This document shows positions 1 to 11,660 of a stretch of DNA of 64,000 bases, piece after piece. A program made the translations under genes and the position numbers. Numbering within the stretch: the first letter of the stretch is position 1; each line of letters starts with the position of its first letter. The DNA is from Carya illinoinensis (taxonomy: Eukaryota; Streptophyta; Magnoliopsida; Fagales; Juglandaceae), in contig NC_056752.1 in assembly GCF_018687715.1 (NCBI RefSeq), positions 45,859,501 through 45,923,500 on the forward strand. The letters run 5' to 3'. The notes under the pieces are model-generated. The model made no database searches, was not told where the DNA came from, and saw only the letters and a program-made list of their open reading frames with translations.

Positions 1-182
1 ATCTTCTACTATTGGGTCTCCTTGATTGGCTCATTAAAAATGAAAGGTAAAGTAAAAGGAAAGTCAACAAGGAAAAAAGGGAAGGTATTTGGGTTGGGCT
101 GGGGTTGGCTGGGCGACTTGCACAAATATCTGTGGGTAGTCACTAGTATAGGGCTGAATGACTTGGACATTAGTCCATTATA

Positions 183-370
183 GGAGAAATGCTATATATA
201 TATATATATATAAATTATATAAAAATAAATTTATAAAGTGATATAATTTTATATTATTTGTTAGATTTATTTTATAATAAAAATAACTTTATATTTTAAT
301 GTGCCATATCAAAACTCATTATTTTATAGATTTATTTTTATATAATTTTTTTATGGTTAGAGCATTTCTT
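183..370. mobile_element. hAT-like MITE with 8-bp target duplication
   Basis: A 188-bp AT-rich segment has long imperfect terminal inverted repeats. The left end begins GGAGAAATGCT, the right end finishes AGCATTTCTT, and both arms contain AATTATATAAAAATAAAT. It is flanked on both sides by CCATTATA (175-182 and 371-378), a perfect 8-bp target site duplication as made by hAT transposases. There is no coding capacity, so it would need a transposase supplied in trans. A TA microsatellite lies in the left arm (193-212). The structure is seen directly; assignment to hAT rests on the 8-bp duplication. Confidence 0.8.
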
Positions 371-666
371 CCATTATATACGCAAGTCTACAGTTTAAAG
401 CTTTCTTTTTATAAAATAAAAAATTAAAAAAAAAAACTCTACACAACACACATTTTCTTCCGCGAGAAAGAAGAAAAAAAGGTTCCTCTCTTTCACAAAG
501 ATGTAGTACATAGCGTCGTCAACATTATTTTTGATATTCTACCAGCGTCAATTTGAGAAGACCAGCATGCCAAGACGATGAGATGGTGACGAGCCCATTT
601 CCAGCCACCACCGGTCGGCGTACACTTTTTTTAATGGGTTTGATTTAAGGTTCTGCCGTCGATGCA
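371..666. other. Non-coding flank, nothing recognised
   Basis: Sequence between the MITE and the left end of the CACTA element. It has a purine-rich stretch near 465-482 and no open frame, RNA gene or repeat that I recognise. Confidence 0.4.
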
Positions 667-768
667 CATTACAAGAAATTTAATTTTTAGAGACGAAATT
701 TGTTAAGGATGAAATGCTTTTCAGAAATAAAATTTTAATTTCGTCTCAAAACATGGAGAACCTTATAA

Positions 769-935
769 ATCTGTTCGAACTAATACATATTAGTTTGAAT
801 CGGAGATTCTGGGACGAATTATATCGTCTCCAAAAATCTAAACCGTTTGAACTAATAAAATTTAATTCGAACAAATAATTAATCTATTCGAATGCAATAT
901 AATTGGTTCGAATAAGTATTACCTTGTTCGAACGG
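769..935. repeat. Left subterminal TTCGAA repeat cluster of the CACTA element
   Basis: About seven copies of GTTCGAAC/TTCGAAT/TTTGAA motifs in both orientations within 170 bp. Subterminal motif arrays are the transposase-accessory binding sites of CACTA elements; that these motifs serve so is inferred from position and repetition. Confidence 0.7.
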
Positions 936-1462
936 TATTATTTAATTGAAAAAATATTTTGTTAAAATTGTAATAATACATATTTTTTTTTATTAATTTT
1001 TTATCATTTTCAAAGTAAATAAAAATGTCTATATATTATATATTATGATTTACAATGAATTAAAATATTTACGAATTCATAAATTATTTTATGTAATTAA
1101 TTTAAAAACATTTTAGTTAAATAAATATTACTTTAAAGATAGTGTCATTTTTTCAATTATCTTAAACATTAAGTATAATGAGAAGAAAATATAATTAACA
1201 ATTAAGAGACTAACAAACACTAAAAATAAAAACCATACATTAATTACATCCCGAAAGGAGTTAGACCTTCTATACAACATAAAAAAAGTAAAATAATAAC
1301 TAACAATATCTATTTATTAAGTAAATCAAAATCCTCATATAAGGTATGTAAGCGTCCTTCCAGGTCCTTACTTCTCCATGATGGGCTCAATGAACTTCCT
1401 CAATATAATTTGGCGGTGCTCCGCCAATATAGTTCTTACCTCATCCGGAGTAGCCCAGTAGG
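936..1462. other. AT-rich non-coding stretch inside the CACTA element
   Basis: Very AT-rich sequence between the left subterminal cluster and the minus-strand ORF. It probably holds the 3' untranslated region of that ORF. No other feature is seen. Confidence 0.35.
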
Positions 1463-2452
1463 CTATCTCTCAACAGGGGCAGCAGCAGTAGAAGCTGGAT
1501 TAGTAGGCAGAGGCTGGTCCTGTATTGCATGAGTCTTTAACAAGTGACTCTTGCTCTTGCTGAATGTGATTTTGTTAACGGGCCCTATTTGTGGCGACCT
1601 CTGCTCAGTCGAAGTCACTGTAACCTCCGATTGAAGTAGGAGGTTAGATATCAATAGTGCAAATGGTAGACTACCTTCACCCGAATAGCGTGACTCTGTT
1701 CGAATGCGGAAGAAGAAATATAATGCCAGATCAATCGACTCCCCCTGTGCTAACCTTAACAAAAATCTGGCCTGCTCGATCCCGAAATCAGTCTTGTGCT
1801 TTTTCGGATTAATGTTATACTCGACAATCAGATTAAGCATTCTAAAAAATGCTATATAGTCAGCCTGTCAAATCACTTTACTGCCATCATATGGAGGAGC
1901 CGAAGGGTCTCGCACTAGGTCACAAACCTGATCGTCTGTGAGACCATCATCTGGTACCTCATTGTCGCTCTCACTATCATCTGAGCCAGCATCCAACTCT
2001 ACGGTCTGTACATCCGGCGTTGACGATGACGATACAACTGGAGTGTCCTCTCCAAATGGTGCAGTCGCTGCTCTTGCTGCTGCTGCAGGATATGCACCGG
2101 GCTCCCACCGCAGATCAAGAAACTCAGCAATAATGCGGGAAGAGAAGATAATACTCACTCCCCGGACTACTAAGTTGTAGTACAGAGCATCACCAGACTG
2201 CTCTCCCATGGCACGGTAAAACTCACTGAATATCTCAGGATATGCTGTGCCACTCTGCCGACAGATCGGGGTCCATCCACAATCGGTGATGATGTCATGG
2301 ATGCTCCGTCCCTCCCAAGTGAGATCACGGAAGTCATCCAGAATGATCTCCTGCTCAACTAGTATAGGCCTCACAGCTGGCTGAGAAGGAGCTGCTTCGC
2401 TACTTTGGCCTGTCTGGGGTCGGGAACGTTTTTTTCCATTGCTGCTTGCCAT
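1463..2452 (-). pseudogene. Putative plant transposon protein (PF20167-like), one in-frame stop
   Basis: Reading the minus strand from ATG at 2452, one frame runs for 330 codons. It is interrupted only by TGA at 1868-1870, then continues in the same frame to the stop at 1463. The N-terminus is basic and Ser/Pro-rich. The core around residues 35-100 contains FYRAMGEQ and GVSIIFSSRIIAEFLDL, which fit the family annotated as putative plant transposon protein, found in many plant mobile elements. An acidic linker (DAGSDDSESDNE) follows. The segment after the stop (FRMLNLIVEYNINPKKHKT, FALLISNLLL) looks like the second half of the same domain. It is transcribed divergently from the transposase. 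Molecular function is not established. Family assignment is from memory. Confidence 0.62.
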
Positions 2453-2539
2453 TAGTATATTGTTGATCTATAAAATAATTATGTAATTTAATTAACGTGA
2501 ATTAGAGGAATGATGATGTTGTGCTGCAGTGTTTGGCAA

Positions 2540-2740
2540 CTGCTTATTCGAATGGAATTTAAAGTTATTCGAATGACTATAGAATTCATTCGAATGACCT
2601 CTTAAAATTCCATTCGAATGAGCCTAATGTCCATTCGAATGAAATTCTATTCCATTCGAATGACAATAAATTCCATTTGAATGGCCTTGAATTTCATTCG
2701 AATGGACATTAGACTCATTCGAATGGAATTGAGCCAAATA
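2540..2740. repeat. Internal ATTCGAATG motif array with a 42-bp inverted repeat
   Basis: About nine copies of CATTCGAATG or close variants, spaced near 20 bp, lie immediately upstream of the minus-strand ORF start. Within the array, 2606-2647 and 2689-2730 are inverse complements with one mismatch, so the strand can fold into a 42-bp hairpin with a loop of about 41 bp. The motif is the same as in the element's subterminal repeats, although the array lies 1.9 kb inside the left end. Confidence 0.75.
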
Positions 2741-3800
2741 GACATGGCTGAGTCAACTCAATCCCGAATCTACAAACTAGTTTTTTACCATAATCTAAGA
2801 TTTTAATAAGTAGAAATGATTTAGGAGTAAAGCCCCATCATTTCTACCGATTAGTTTTGTGTCATTTGGCCCTAAAACAACAAAATGGGGTCGGATTGAT
2901 TCAAAATCCAACCCCCCCCCCCCCCCCCCCAAAACCAACAAAACAACCATTAAAAATAAAACCCATTTAACCCATACCTCTTGTTCTAAGAGATTTGAGA
3001 ACTTGGTCGGAGTTAGTGGAGGCGTTGTGTCTGCGAATGGTGGAGGATTCGATTGGACGGTTCGAATGATTAGATGCACGAAATGAATGGAGAAGAAACT
3101 GTATCATGACTTATATTACGTAATTTAGTTCGAACGGAAAGGGTATAAGTTCAAATGAATTATATAATAATTCATAAAAAATATATATAAGTACAAGAGG
3201 TAAAATAATACATTTTATATTACTAATACTAGTATATATAATATAGTATATATATAATATATATTAGATAACTATATTATATAGTATAGAGTATTTAATT
3301 AGTTACTTATATATATTGTAAGTAACTAGTATATATAATAGTATATATGTTATGCATTAGATGAGTATAAAATAGTATTGTATAAAGCATTGCATTATAA
3401 AGTAATATACGAAGTATATAGTAAAACATTGCATTAAATATAAGTATAAAATACATATATCTAATATATTTAGTTTGTATATTAGTAATAAACCAAGTAC
3501 TTAGAATATATTATAAAGTATTATAGTACTATTAGTTTTCATATATTTATGCTATCTATACTATAATATTACTTAGTATTATACTATTAGTGATACTTAG
3601 TATTATACTCTAGTGATACTAATTATAACACTATTAGTAATACAAAATAAAATATTATACTATTAGTAATACTTAATATTATAGATTGATAAGAAACTTA
3701 GTATTATGCTATTAATGACACTTAGTATTATATAGTGTATATAGTCTTAACATATGCTAATAATAATATTGGGTATATTATGTGTATATTTCTATATTTC
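2741..3800. other. AT-rich internal region with C19 run and TA-rich tract
   Basis: Contains a run of 19 C (2912-2930), scattered GTTCGAA motifs (3059, 3128, 3150), and from about 3170 to 3800 very TA-rich sequence with repeated TTAGTATTATA-like words. I see no gene; short open frames across the C run are fortuitous. Confidence 0.4.
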
Positions 3801-3804
3801 CATA

Positions 3805-4040
3805 ATTATTTGTTCGAACGAATATAAAGTAGTTTGAATAGATATAAAGTATATTCGAATGAATTTTATTTTTTGTTTGGAGGGAAAATTAACCCCAAAT
3901 TATCGGTATATGCTGGAAAATATTCTTTTTTTTTTTGTTCGAACTATTATATTATTAGTTCAAACTGGAAAATATTGTGGGAAAAATTCACGGTTTTTTG
4001 ATTTTCGTGTTCAAACTTCTAAAAAATCCATTCAAACTTA
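3805..4040. repeat. Second internal TTCGAA/TTCAAA motif cluster
   Basis: At least seven GTTCGAAC, ATTCGAATG or GTTCAAAC copies lie just upstream of the purine-rich leader. More copies follow at about 4526-4625, inside the putative first intron. The position suggests a promoter-proximal role for the plus-strand genes, which is an inference. Confidence 0.55.
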
Positions 4041-4084
4041 AATTCACATATTATTAATCCGATCATTTCATTTCATTTTTACTC

Positions 4085-4208
4085 GGATTGAAGTTTGAGA
4101 GAGGGGGAGAGAGTGTGGCAGAGGCTTTGAGAGAGTGTTGTGGAGAGAGAGAGCTTGAAACAAGTGAGAGAGGAGAGATTCTTGAGAGAGAAAAGTCAAT
4201 GACAAGAG
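4085..4208 (+). promoter_or_regulatory. GA-rich 5' leader exon of the CACTA transposase unit
   Basis: A GAGAGA-rich stretch of the kind common in plant 5' untranslated regions ends at AAGAG followed by GTAATATG, a good splice donor at 4209. The matching acceptor is TTTTATAG directly before the transposase ATG at 5938. I therefore propose a non-coding first exon and a 1.7-kb intron (4209-5937). No clear TATA box was assigned. Confidence 0.45.
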
Positions 4209-4619
4209 GTAATATGTTTTTTTTGTTATTTTTCATTCCAATTTTTGTTTACAAGTATCTTGATATTTGTTGCATTTATTACTGAGATAGAACAATGGTT
4301 TAATGTATTTTGTGCATATATAGGTATTGTTGATTGATATTTTTATTGGATTGCAAAGATTAGAGATAAATTTTTATAATTTTTAAAGTTATTTAATAAT
4401 CATATTTAGGGATAATCATATAGTTTTCAATGTATTGTATTGAAATATGCTATCATGTATGTGAAAATTGTGTTTTGTGGTTTAGTTTTTTGCTCTGTTT
4501 TGTAATTGGTTTCTAGCTTAGTCCCATTCGAACACTCTGAATACCGTTCAAATTGAATTTATTCAGTTCAAATGAAATTTGACTCGACCAAAATTCCGTT
4601 CGAACATTTTGAGTGTTTG

Positions 4620-5340
4620 TTCAAACAGTATCAATTAAATAGATATTTATAATGTAATTATAATGTATAATTGTAAATATTTAGGTACTGTAATTAAATA
4701 GATTAATACTTAAATATTCTTAAAAAATATTTAATTAAATAATTATAATGAATTATTGAAAATATTTAAGGACTCTAATTAAATGGATTAATACTTAAAA
4801 TATAATTTAATAGTTTTAGTTAAAAAATTATAATTAAATATTTGAAAATATTTAAGTACTCTAATTAAGATGATTAACCCTTAAAATATACTTATACAAT
4901 ATTTAATTAAAGAATTATAATGTATAATTAAAAATATTTAAGTGCTCTAATTAAATAGATTAATACTTAAAATATAATTATAAAATATTTAATTAAAAAA
5001 TTATAATTAAATATTTAAAAATATTTAAGTATCTAATTAAGATGATTAACACTTAAAATATACTTATATAATATTTAATTAAAGAATTATAATGTATAAT
5101 TAAAAATATTTAAGCACTCTAATTAAATACATTAATACTTAAAATATAATTATAAAATATTTAATTAAAAAATTATAATTAAATATTTGTAAATATTTAA
5201 GTACTCTAATTAAGATGATTAATACTTAAAATATACTTATATAATATTTAATTAAAGAATTATAATGTATAATTAAAAATATTTAAGTACTCTAATTAAA
5301 TAGATTAATACTTCATTTTATACATTAAAAATATTTAAGT
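4620..5340. repeat. Tandem repeat, about 173 bp, made of two 86-bp subunits
   Basis: AT-rich repeat based on AATATTTAAGTACTCTAATT. The marker AATGTATAATTAAAAATA recurs at 4919, 5091 and 5264, giving a 172-173 bp period. Within each unit the half marked ATTAAATAGATTAATAC alternates with one marked ATTAAGATGATTAACAC, so the basic unit is about 86 bp. The array lies wholly in the proposed first intron of the transposase unit. Confidence 0.8.
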
Positions 5341-5937
5341 AAATAATTATAGGGTCTATTTCAAAATCTTTAAGGGTATCATGTATACTTGTAATGTAAT
5401 CTTGCAATATATTTGTGATGTATACTTGTTATGTTTACTACTGAGCGCTTGGATTTTCTAGTTATTTTACATGTAACTAAACCTTAGATCCATTCGAGAG
5501 TTGTGGCTAAATATTCTCTTAAAGAATGTTTGGGTACAACTCTTGAATTGTCCAAAGTGGACAATTTGGGATTCTATCATCTATATGGCATATATATTAA
5601 GTTAAAACTCATGTGTTAGTTAATTAAAATTTTGATTTAGCATTTTCTTACATTCTTCGAGTATGTAGTTCGTAAGTTTCTTAGTCCATGAATAGGGTCG
5701 ATGACTTATCGTGACTAGCATACTGGGAGAATTGTAGGGAAATACTGCCGAAATTTTTACCGATATACAAGTTTTGGACTGAGTATATATGCGATATAGA
5801 TGATAGTCTCTTGAATGGGGTAAGACCAACTATCTTAAAAATAGATGGGAATTAAACACATATATTGTAATAGTTTATTGATAGTGTTTATCCCATGAAT
5901 TGGTTTTATTTTTTATTTTTTATTTTTTATTTTATAG
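5341..5937. other. Remainder of the proposed first intron
   Basis: AT-rich sequence ending in TTTTTATTTT repeats and TTTTATAG, a fitting polypyrimidine tract and acceptor. No coding sequence is recognised; minus-strand frames here have no family resemblance. Confidence 0.45.
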
Positions 5938-8900
5938 ATGAATAATAGTTGGATGTTGTTGGAAGATAGACTTGGTTGAAACTATAAACAATATGCACAA
6001 GGGGTGAAGTCTTTCTTAAAATTTGCTTGTGGGAGTGTTGACAGTTGAGGATTTATAAGATGCCCATGCAAGAAGTGCAAAAACCTTAGTTCATATAATA
6101 TGATCATAGTGGAGGATCATTTACTCGTAAATGGAATTGATCCTAAATATTCACATTGAGTTTTACATGACGAACCATTTCCTAAAGGAGTTAGATTTGG
6201 CAGTCATCTCAATCAGATGGATGAATGTAACGAAATCGACATGGAGGACATAAATATTGATGTTTCTGATGATAGTTATGATAATGGAGAAGATATGAGT
6301 GAAATGTTAGAGGATCTTGGCGCATGCATATTTGGTGCTAGGGATGGAGAAGAAACATGTACACAATTATTTGAGGGAAATGAAGACTTTGAATCACTGT
6401 GGGAGGATGCACAAAGAGAGTTGTACGAAGGGTGTACCCGTCATAGTAAGTTGTCAGTCACTGTCAGATTGCTCTATATTAAGTCTATTTGTCTTATTTC
6501 TACAAAAGGTCATTGATATGCTGCTTAAATTATTTAAAGATGCTCTCCCACAGGATAACATATTACTTGAAAATTTTTATGAAGCGAAAAAATTGAAGCG
6601 AGGGTTAGGATTTGATTATAATATCATCCACGCATGTAAGAATGATTGTATTCTCTTCTTGAAGCAATATGCAGAATTTGACTCATGTCCGGTGTGTCAT
6701 GAGTCAAGATGGACATCAAATAAGCGTAATATACCTCATAAAGTGTTAAGACATTTTCCGCTTATTCCTCAACTTCAGAGATTGTTTACTTCTCGGATGA
6801 CTGTGACATATATGACTTGGCATCACACAAAAAGAGTTCAAAATGATCAATTTCTCACGCATCCTGCAGATTCCTTACAATGGAAGAAATTTGATGACGA
6901 GTATCCATGGTTTGCCAGAGAACCTCGCAATGTATGTCTTGGTTTAGCAACTGATGGCTTTAATTCATTTGGCAACATGAGCACTTATCATAGCACCTGG
7001 CCTGTCACATTAATGCCTTATAATTTGCCACCATGGAAGTGTATGAAGGATCTTTATTTTATGATGACTCTATTGATCCCAGGGCCAAGGTCACCAGGAA
7101 ATGAAATAGACATATATTTGCAGCCAATGATGGCAGAATCGAAAGAGTTGTGGGAACAGGGTGTCAATACATATGATGCGGCCTTGTCGAGTGAATTCAA
7201 GATGCATGCTGCAGTACTTTGGACAATAAATGATTTTCTAGCATATGGGAACTTGTCTGGGTGGAGCACAAAAGAAAAAATGGTTTGTCCTATTTATAAC
7301 AAAGATACACAGTCTCAGTGGTCAATGAATGGCCGGAAATTATGTTTCATGGGACACCGTTGATATCTATCTCATGATCATAGATAACATTCAAATAGAG
7401 TAATGTTTGATGGAAGGGTTGAGTGTAGGTCATCATCGCCAGAGTATTCTGGTGGTGATATTCTTACTCAATTGGAAGATGTTCTAGATAACAGATTTGG
7501 AAAGAATGCAAGATGTCGAAAGAGGAAAAGACAAGCAGTGGAATTGAATTAGACAAAAAAAAGTATTTTTTTTGAGTTTCCATACTGGTCTACCTTGACA
7601 TTGCATCGTTATGCACATTGAAAAAAATATATGTAAAACTATTTTGGGTACCCTAATGTCAATACAAGGGAAGACAAAAGATACAGTCAACTCTCGTAAA
7701 GATTTGAAAGACTTGGGAATAAGATCGGAGCTGCATTTACAAGATACTGAGTCGTCAGCTTATATGCCCCTTGGATGGTATACACTTTCAAGTGATGAGA
7801 GAAAAAAATTCTGTGACTGGTTCATGACAATTAAATTACCTAATGGTTATGCTTCGAACATGTCAAGATGTGTCCGAGCTCATGATTGGAAGATAACTGG
7901 TCTCAAAAGTCACGACTGCCATATATTTCTACAGCGATTATTGCCAGTTGGTGTGCGCAGAAAGCTTACTCGAGATGTTCGTGCTCTCACAGAATTAGGC
8001 GATTTTTTAGGAGTATTTGCAGTAGAACATTGAAAGTTAATGCCTTATTAAAAATGGAAGCTGACATTGCATTGATATTGTGCAAGTTGGAGAGTTTGTA
8101 CCTGCCTTCATTCTTTGATGTAATGGTTCATTTGGCTATGCATCTACCTCGTGAGGCTTTAGTTGCTGGCCCCGTTCAGTATAGATGGATGTATCCTATT
8201 GAATGATTTTTGGAAAAACTTAAGTGATCTGTGGGAATAAGACTCGTCTGGAATGATCGATCGCAGAGTCATACATTCATAATAAGTGGCATACATTTTG
8301 TTCAATATATTTTCGTGGAGTTGATACTAGATTTATGAGACTGGATCGAAATTATGAAGGTGGACAAATGGGAGTTTTGTCAGCATTTACCGTGTTTTCT
8401 CAGAAAGTACGTCCCATAGGTGCACAAGGGGGCTATGACCTATGTGGGCGAGAGTTTGAAAGAGTTCGATGGTATGTCTTGAATAACTGTGAAGAGTTTG
8501 AACACTATTTGAGGTTAGTGATAATCATCTAATTTAATAGTATTTTTAAGTGCATTTATAATAATATAGTATATATTGATACAAATTAGTAGCTCACATT
8601 AATATACATAGCGAACATATACAACTACTTCACACGAATGGTGTGACTGACGTAGAAAATACGCACGAAGAAGAATTTACCTCGTGGTTTGAACATACGT
8701 ATTACTAAAAAAAAATATGCACAATTATTTTGAACTTTATACATTTTGTAAGTGTCACTATATTTATATATGATATTGATATAAGCAGAATAAAATTTAT
8801 TTATGTAGGTTGCATCGAGATATAGTGAACATTCAGGTGAAATCTCACCAGAAGTATATGCTTTGGCATGTGGTCCGTCTAAGCGGGCTATCCAATATTC

Positions 8901-9503
8901 AAGATGTTTGGTGCGTGGATATAGATTTCAGACAGCAGACAGATAACGATATAGGAAAACTCAAAATTGTGGAGTCGTAGTCGAAGGAAGCCATGGGATG
9001 ATAACATCGGTTTTTACGAAATTGTGGAAGATATCATAGTGTCAAAGTATGTGGGGGGATATATGGTCTGGTTATTTAAGTGTAATTGGTGGGATGTCTC
9101 AAATCCTAGGTTGGGAGTGCGAAATGATGAATATTTTGTAAGTGTCAATACATCTCGCAAATGGTATGTGGACAATCCTTTTGTTCTCGCATACCAAGCA
9201 AATTAAGTTTTTTATTTAGATGATCTAGAGTTCGAAAATCCATGGAGGGTAGTCGAGAAGTTTACACCAAGAAATTTATATGATTATATTCTATAGGCAG
9301 ACAAACCACATGAAGAAGTTGATAGTCCAGACCATGAAGAAACATATCAAGAAAATAAATCAGGCATCAATCTATTTGTTGATCTAAGCCAATATGCCAT
9401 GGTCCCATTGCGCAGAGTAGATGTTCAACCTGAAGTAATTGAAGGTGACATGTTGGAAGAACATGAATCAACTGAAGTGTCTACTGAAGATGAGAGCGAC
9501 TAG
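5938..9503 (+). pseudogene. TNP2-type CACTA transposase, degenerate
   Basis: Catalyses excision and insertion of CACTA elements. From ATG 5938 (MNNSWMLLEDRLG) the reading shows, in order: a Transposase-associated domain with a CPCKKCKN motif (about 6060-6085); an acidic linker (6217-6400); the TNP2 core, Transposase_21 (about 6440-7370), with CPVCHESRW, LATDGFNSFGNMS and PYNLPPWKCM; a central part with MHIEKNICKTILGT (7611 on); a DUF4218-like part with LPVGVRRKL and YLPSFFDVMVHLAMHL (about 7890-8205); and a DUF4216-like part (about 8990-9260) with VDNPFVLAYQ. The acidic tail ends at TAG 9501. Several TGA stops sit where Trp is expected in the N-terminus, and frameshifts occur near 6500, 7600 and 8030. 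Introns are likely near 8520-8815. Not functional as read. Confidence 0.85.
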
Positions 9504-9616
9504 TCCAACAAAACTGATACTGAATGATTTTCAAACAGATATTTGTGTAGGTATAATTCTTATAAAAATATGAAATGTATCTTGTTCGAATAATAATTTA
9601 TTATAATTTCAAACAG

Positions 9617-11140
9617 ATATGCCTCATAAATGCAAAAGAATACGTGAGTCATCTCCACCACTTACTAACTCCCTGTGTGATTCACTTGCCAACAATGGTG
9701 GACCAACATCACCAGAACCAGAACAAAATATTTTATCACCGTATATCTTTTAAATAAAATAATTTAATTAAAATATATGCTTTAATTTTTGTACATAGAG
9801 CTGTTGTAAACCAGCGTAGAGTTAGAGGCATTACGAGGAGTGTCTGCATAGAGAAAGTAAGGAAAGAGGGTAAAATTAAAGTTGATATACCTGATGATCA
9901 CACTGGTAGCTCTGGGGATTCGGCAGCTTGGCTTGCTTCTTATGTTGGTACACTTACTCGCACGTATGTACCGATGGATACATGCTCCTGGGCTAAAGTT
10001 TCCCAAGATGTGAAAGACCACATAAAAAATCGTTGCCTAGTAATAAGTTATTTTGTATAACATTTTTATTTAGATAACTTTTGAAATTATACTAATTGTT
10101 TATAATTTTTTTAAGGACGAGTTTGAACTAAATTTTGGCCGGCGAGAGGATCGATTAATGATTGAGGACCTGATGTTGAATGCATTCCAAAAGTACAAAG
10201 GTCGATGCCATGCGCACTATTAGAAGTTCAGTACTATGACAGAGGCGCGTCAAAATCCATTTTAAGCAATGCCACCAAACGAATGGGAGAAAGTTTGTGA
10301 TCTATTTGAAGATTCTGATTATTAGGTAATTTCGCTGCTATCTTTTTTTAATAATATATGATAGATGTATTAAACATAAAATTATAATATTTTTTCTTAA
10401 CAACGAAGTACGGTGAACAAAGCAAACAGATCAAATTTAACGATACACCATCATGCGGGTTCTCGATCTTCTCATCGCTTGTAAAAAAAAAATAGTTAGT
10501 TATTTTAGTCTTCATTAAATATTAATATATATACTTTTCTGGTTTAAATTCTGATATTAATTTTTATTTTGCAACAAGAAGAAAGTGATACTGATTATGA
10601 TCTGACTCAATTGTATGCTAAAGTACATAAAAATCGTGATGGTCCTTAAAGCAATCTTGAGGCAGAGGCAAATTATGTAAGTTTAAATTTATTTAATTCC
10701 ATTGTTTAAATATATTTTTGTTACCTATACTAATTTTAATATTTTTCTTTTTGTAGGACAAGATGATATCTCTTAAAGACACTGCTACGGATCCATCTGA
10801 TGAATCATTTGTCAACGATGCTCAAATCTTTTCTTAAGTTCTTAGATCACGTTTTGGATATTTGAGGGGTTTAGGATGTTGCGTGAAACCATCCTCAACA
10901 TCGTCATCCTCTTCTAAAACTAGATTGAATGACGACAAGACTATGAAATTAGAGGAAGCTACACTTGAGATAGAACGATTGAGATTGAAAGAAAAAGAAT
11001 TGCTGACCCGATTAGATCAAGCAGCAGATTTAGAGGCAAGATTAGAAGAGAGGCTACAATTAAATAATAAAAAAATGTTTGAACAATTCCAGTCAATGAT
11101 GTCCCAAAACCCTATGCCACCACTTCCATCACAATCATAA
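9617..11140 (+). pseudogene. Transposase_24/TnpA-like CACTA accessory gene, multi-exon, degenerate
   Basis: Second gene of the element, probably the DNA-binding accessory protein. Exons I can support: 9617-9740 (ATG at 9619, acceptor AAACAG, donor GTATAT); 9799-10039; 10116-10325; about 10408-10490; about 10578-10678; and about 10756-11140. The first three join in phase and read NILSPAVVNQRRVRGITR, IKVDIPDDHTGSS, then DEFELNFGRREDRLMIEDLM and PPNEWEKVCDLFED. The last exon reads FGYLRGLG followed by a Ser-rich linker, then a coiled coil (LEIERLRLKEKELLTRLDQA) ending in a Pro-rich tail. In-frame stops occur after HAHY, after QNPF and at the third exon end. Splice signals are well kept compared with the coding frame. 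The family is recognised from layout and motifs, not from a search. Confidence 0.72.
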
Positions 11141-11264
11141 TTCATTTAATTTTTTTAATTTTCTTTATTTATGATGTTTGTAAACATTTGAACAATTGAT
11201 GTATATAGATTACAATTTGTATTAGTATGTTCTTTTTAATTAAATTTCATTTTATTCGATCAAT

Positions 11265-11660
11265 ATTGTTCGAACTTTAAATAATCCATTCGAATGGTAA
11301 ATTACCATTTATGCATACATTCGAACAAAAAATATCCATTCGAATAAAAAAAAACCCATTCAAACGTATCGGAAAATACAATCTGTGCGTTCGTTTGAAC
11401 AAATAAATATTTATTCGAATAACGTTATTTCTTCAAAACTCCGTTCGAATAGAAGATTTCCAAAAATAGATTGTCTGTTTGAACAGTTAATATTTTTCTT
11501 CGAACGAAAGTCACTTAAAAATATGTTGGTTTGAACGGCCTTGGTCAGATATGGTTATTGGTTCGAATTAAAATTTCATGTTGTTCGAACATAAATTTTT
11601 CATTCGAACTTGATTCTGAGATGACATTTATTTGTCTAAAAAAAAATTTCCGTTTGAACG
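11265..11660. repeat. Right subterminal TTCGAA repeat cluster of the CACTA element
   Basis: About fifteen GTTCGAAC, CATTCGAAT and GTTTGAAC motifs in 400 bp, the counterpart of the left cluster. Between this cluster and the right end (11690-11852) are repeated GAGAC(G)AAAA and ATCTCTAAAA motifs in both orientations. Confidence 0.75.

Noticed and set aside
2170..2358. Minus-strand 62-codon frame overlapping the putative-plant-transposon ORF
   Set aside because: Out of phase with the recognisable domain reading, so a shadow frame.
2859..3086. Frames on both strands containing poly-Pro or poly-Gly across 2912-2930
   Set aside because: They exist only because of the C19 homopolymer; no domain or context supports a gene.
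4620..5340. CRISPR-like or prokaryotic repeat array
   Set aside because: Repeats are contiguous 86/173-bp AT-rich tandem units without unique spacers, in a plant transposon intron.
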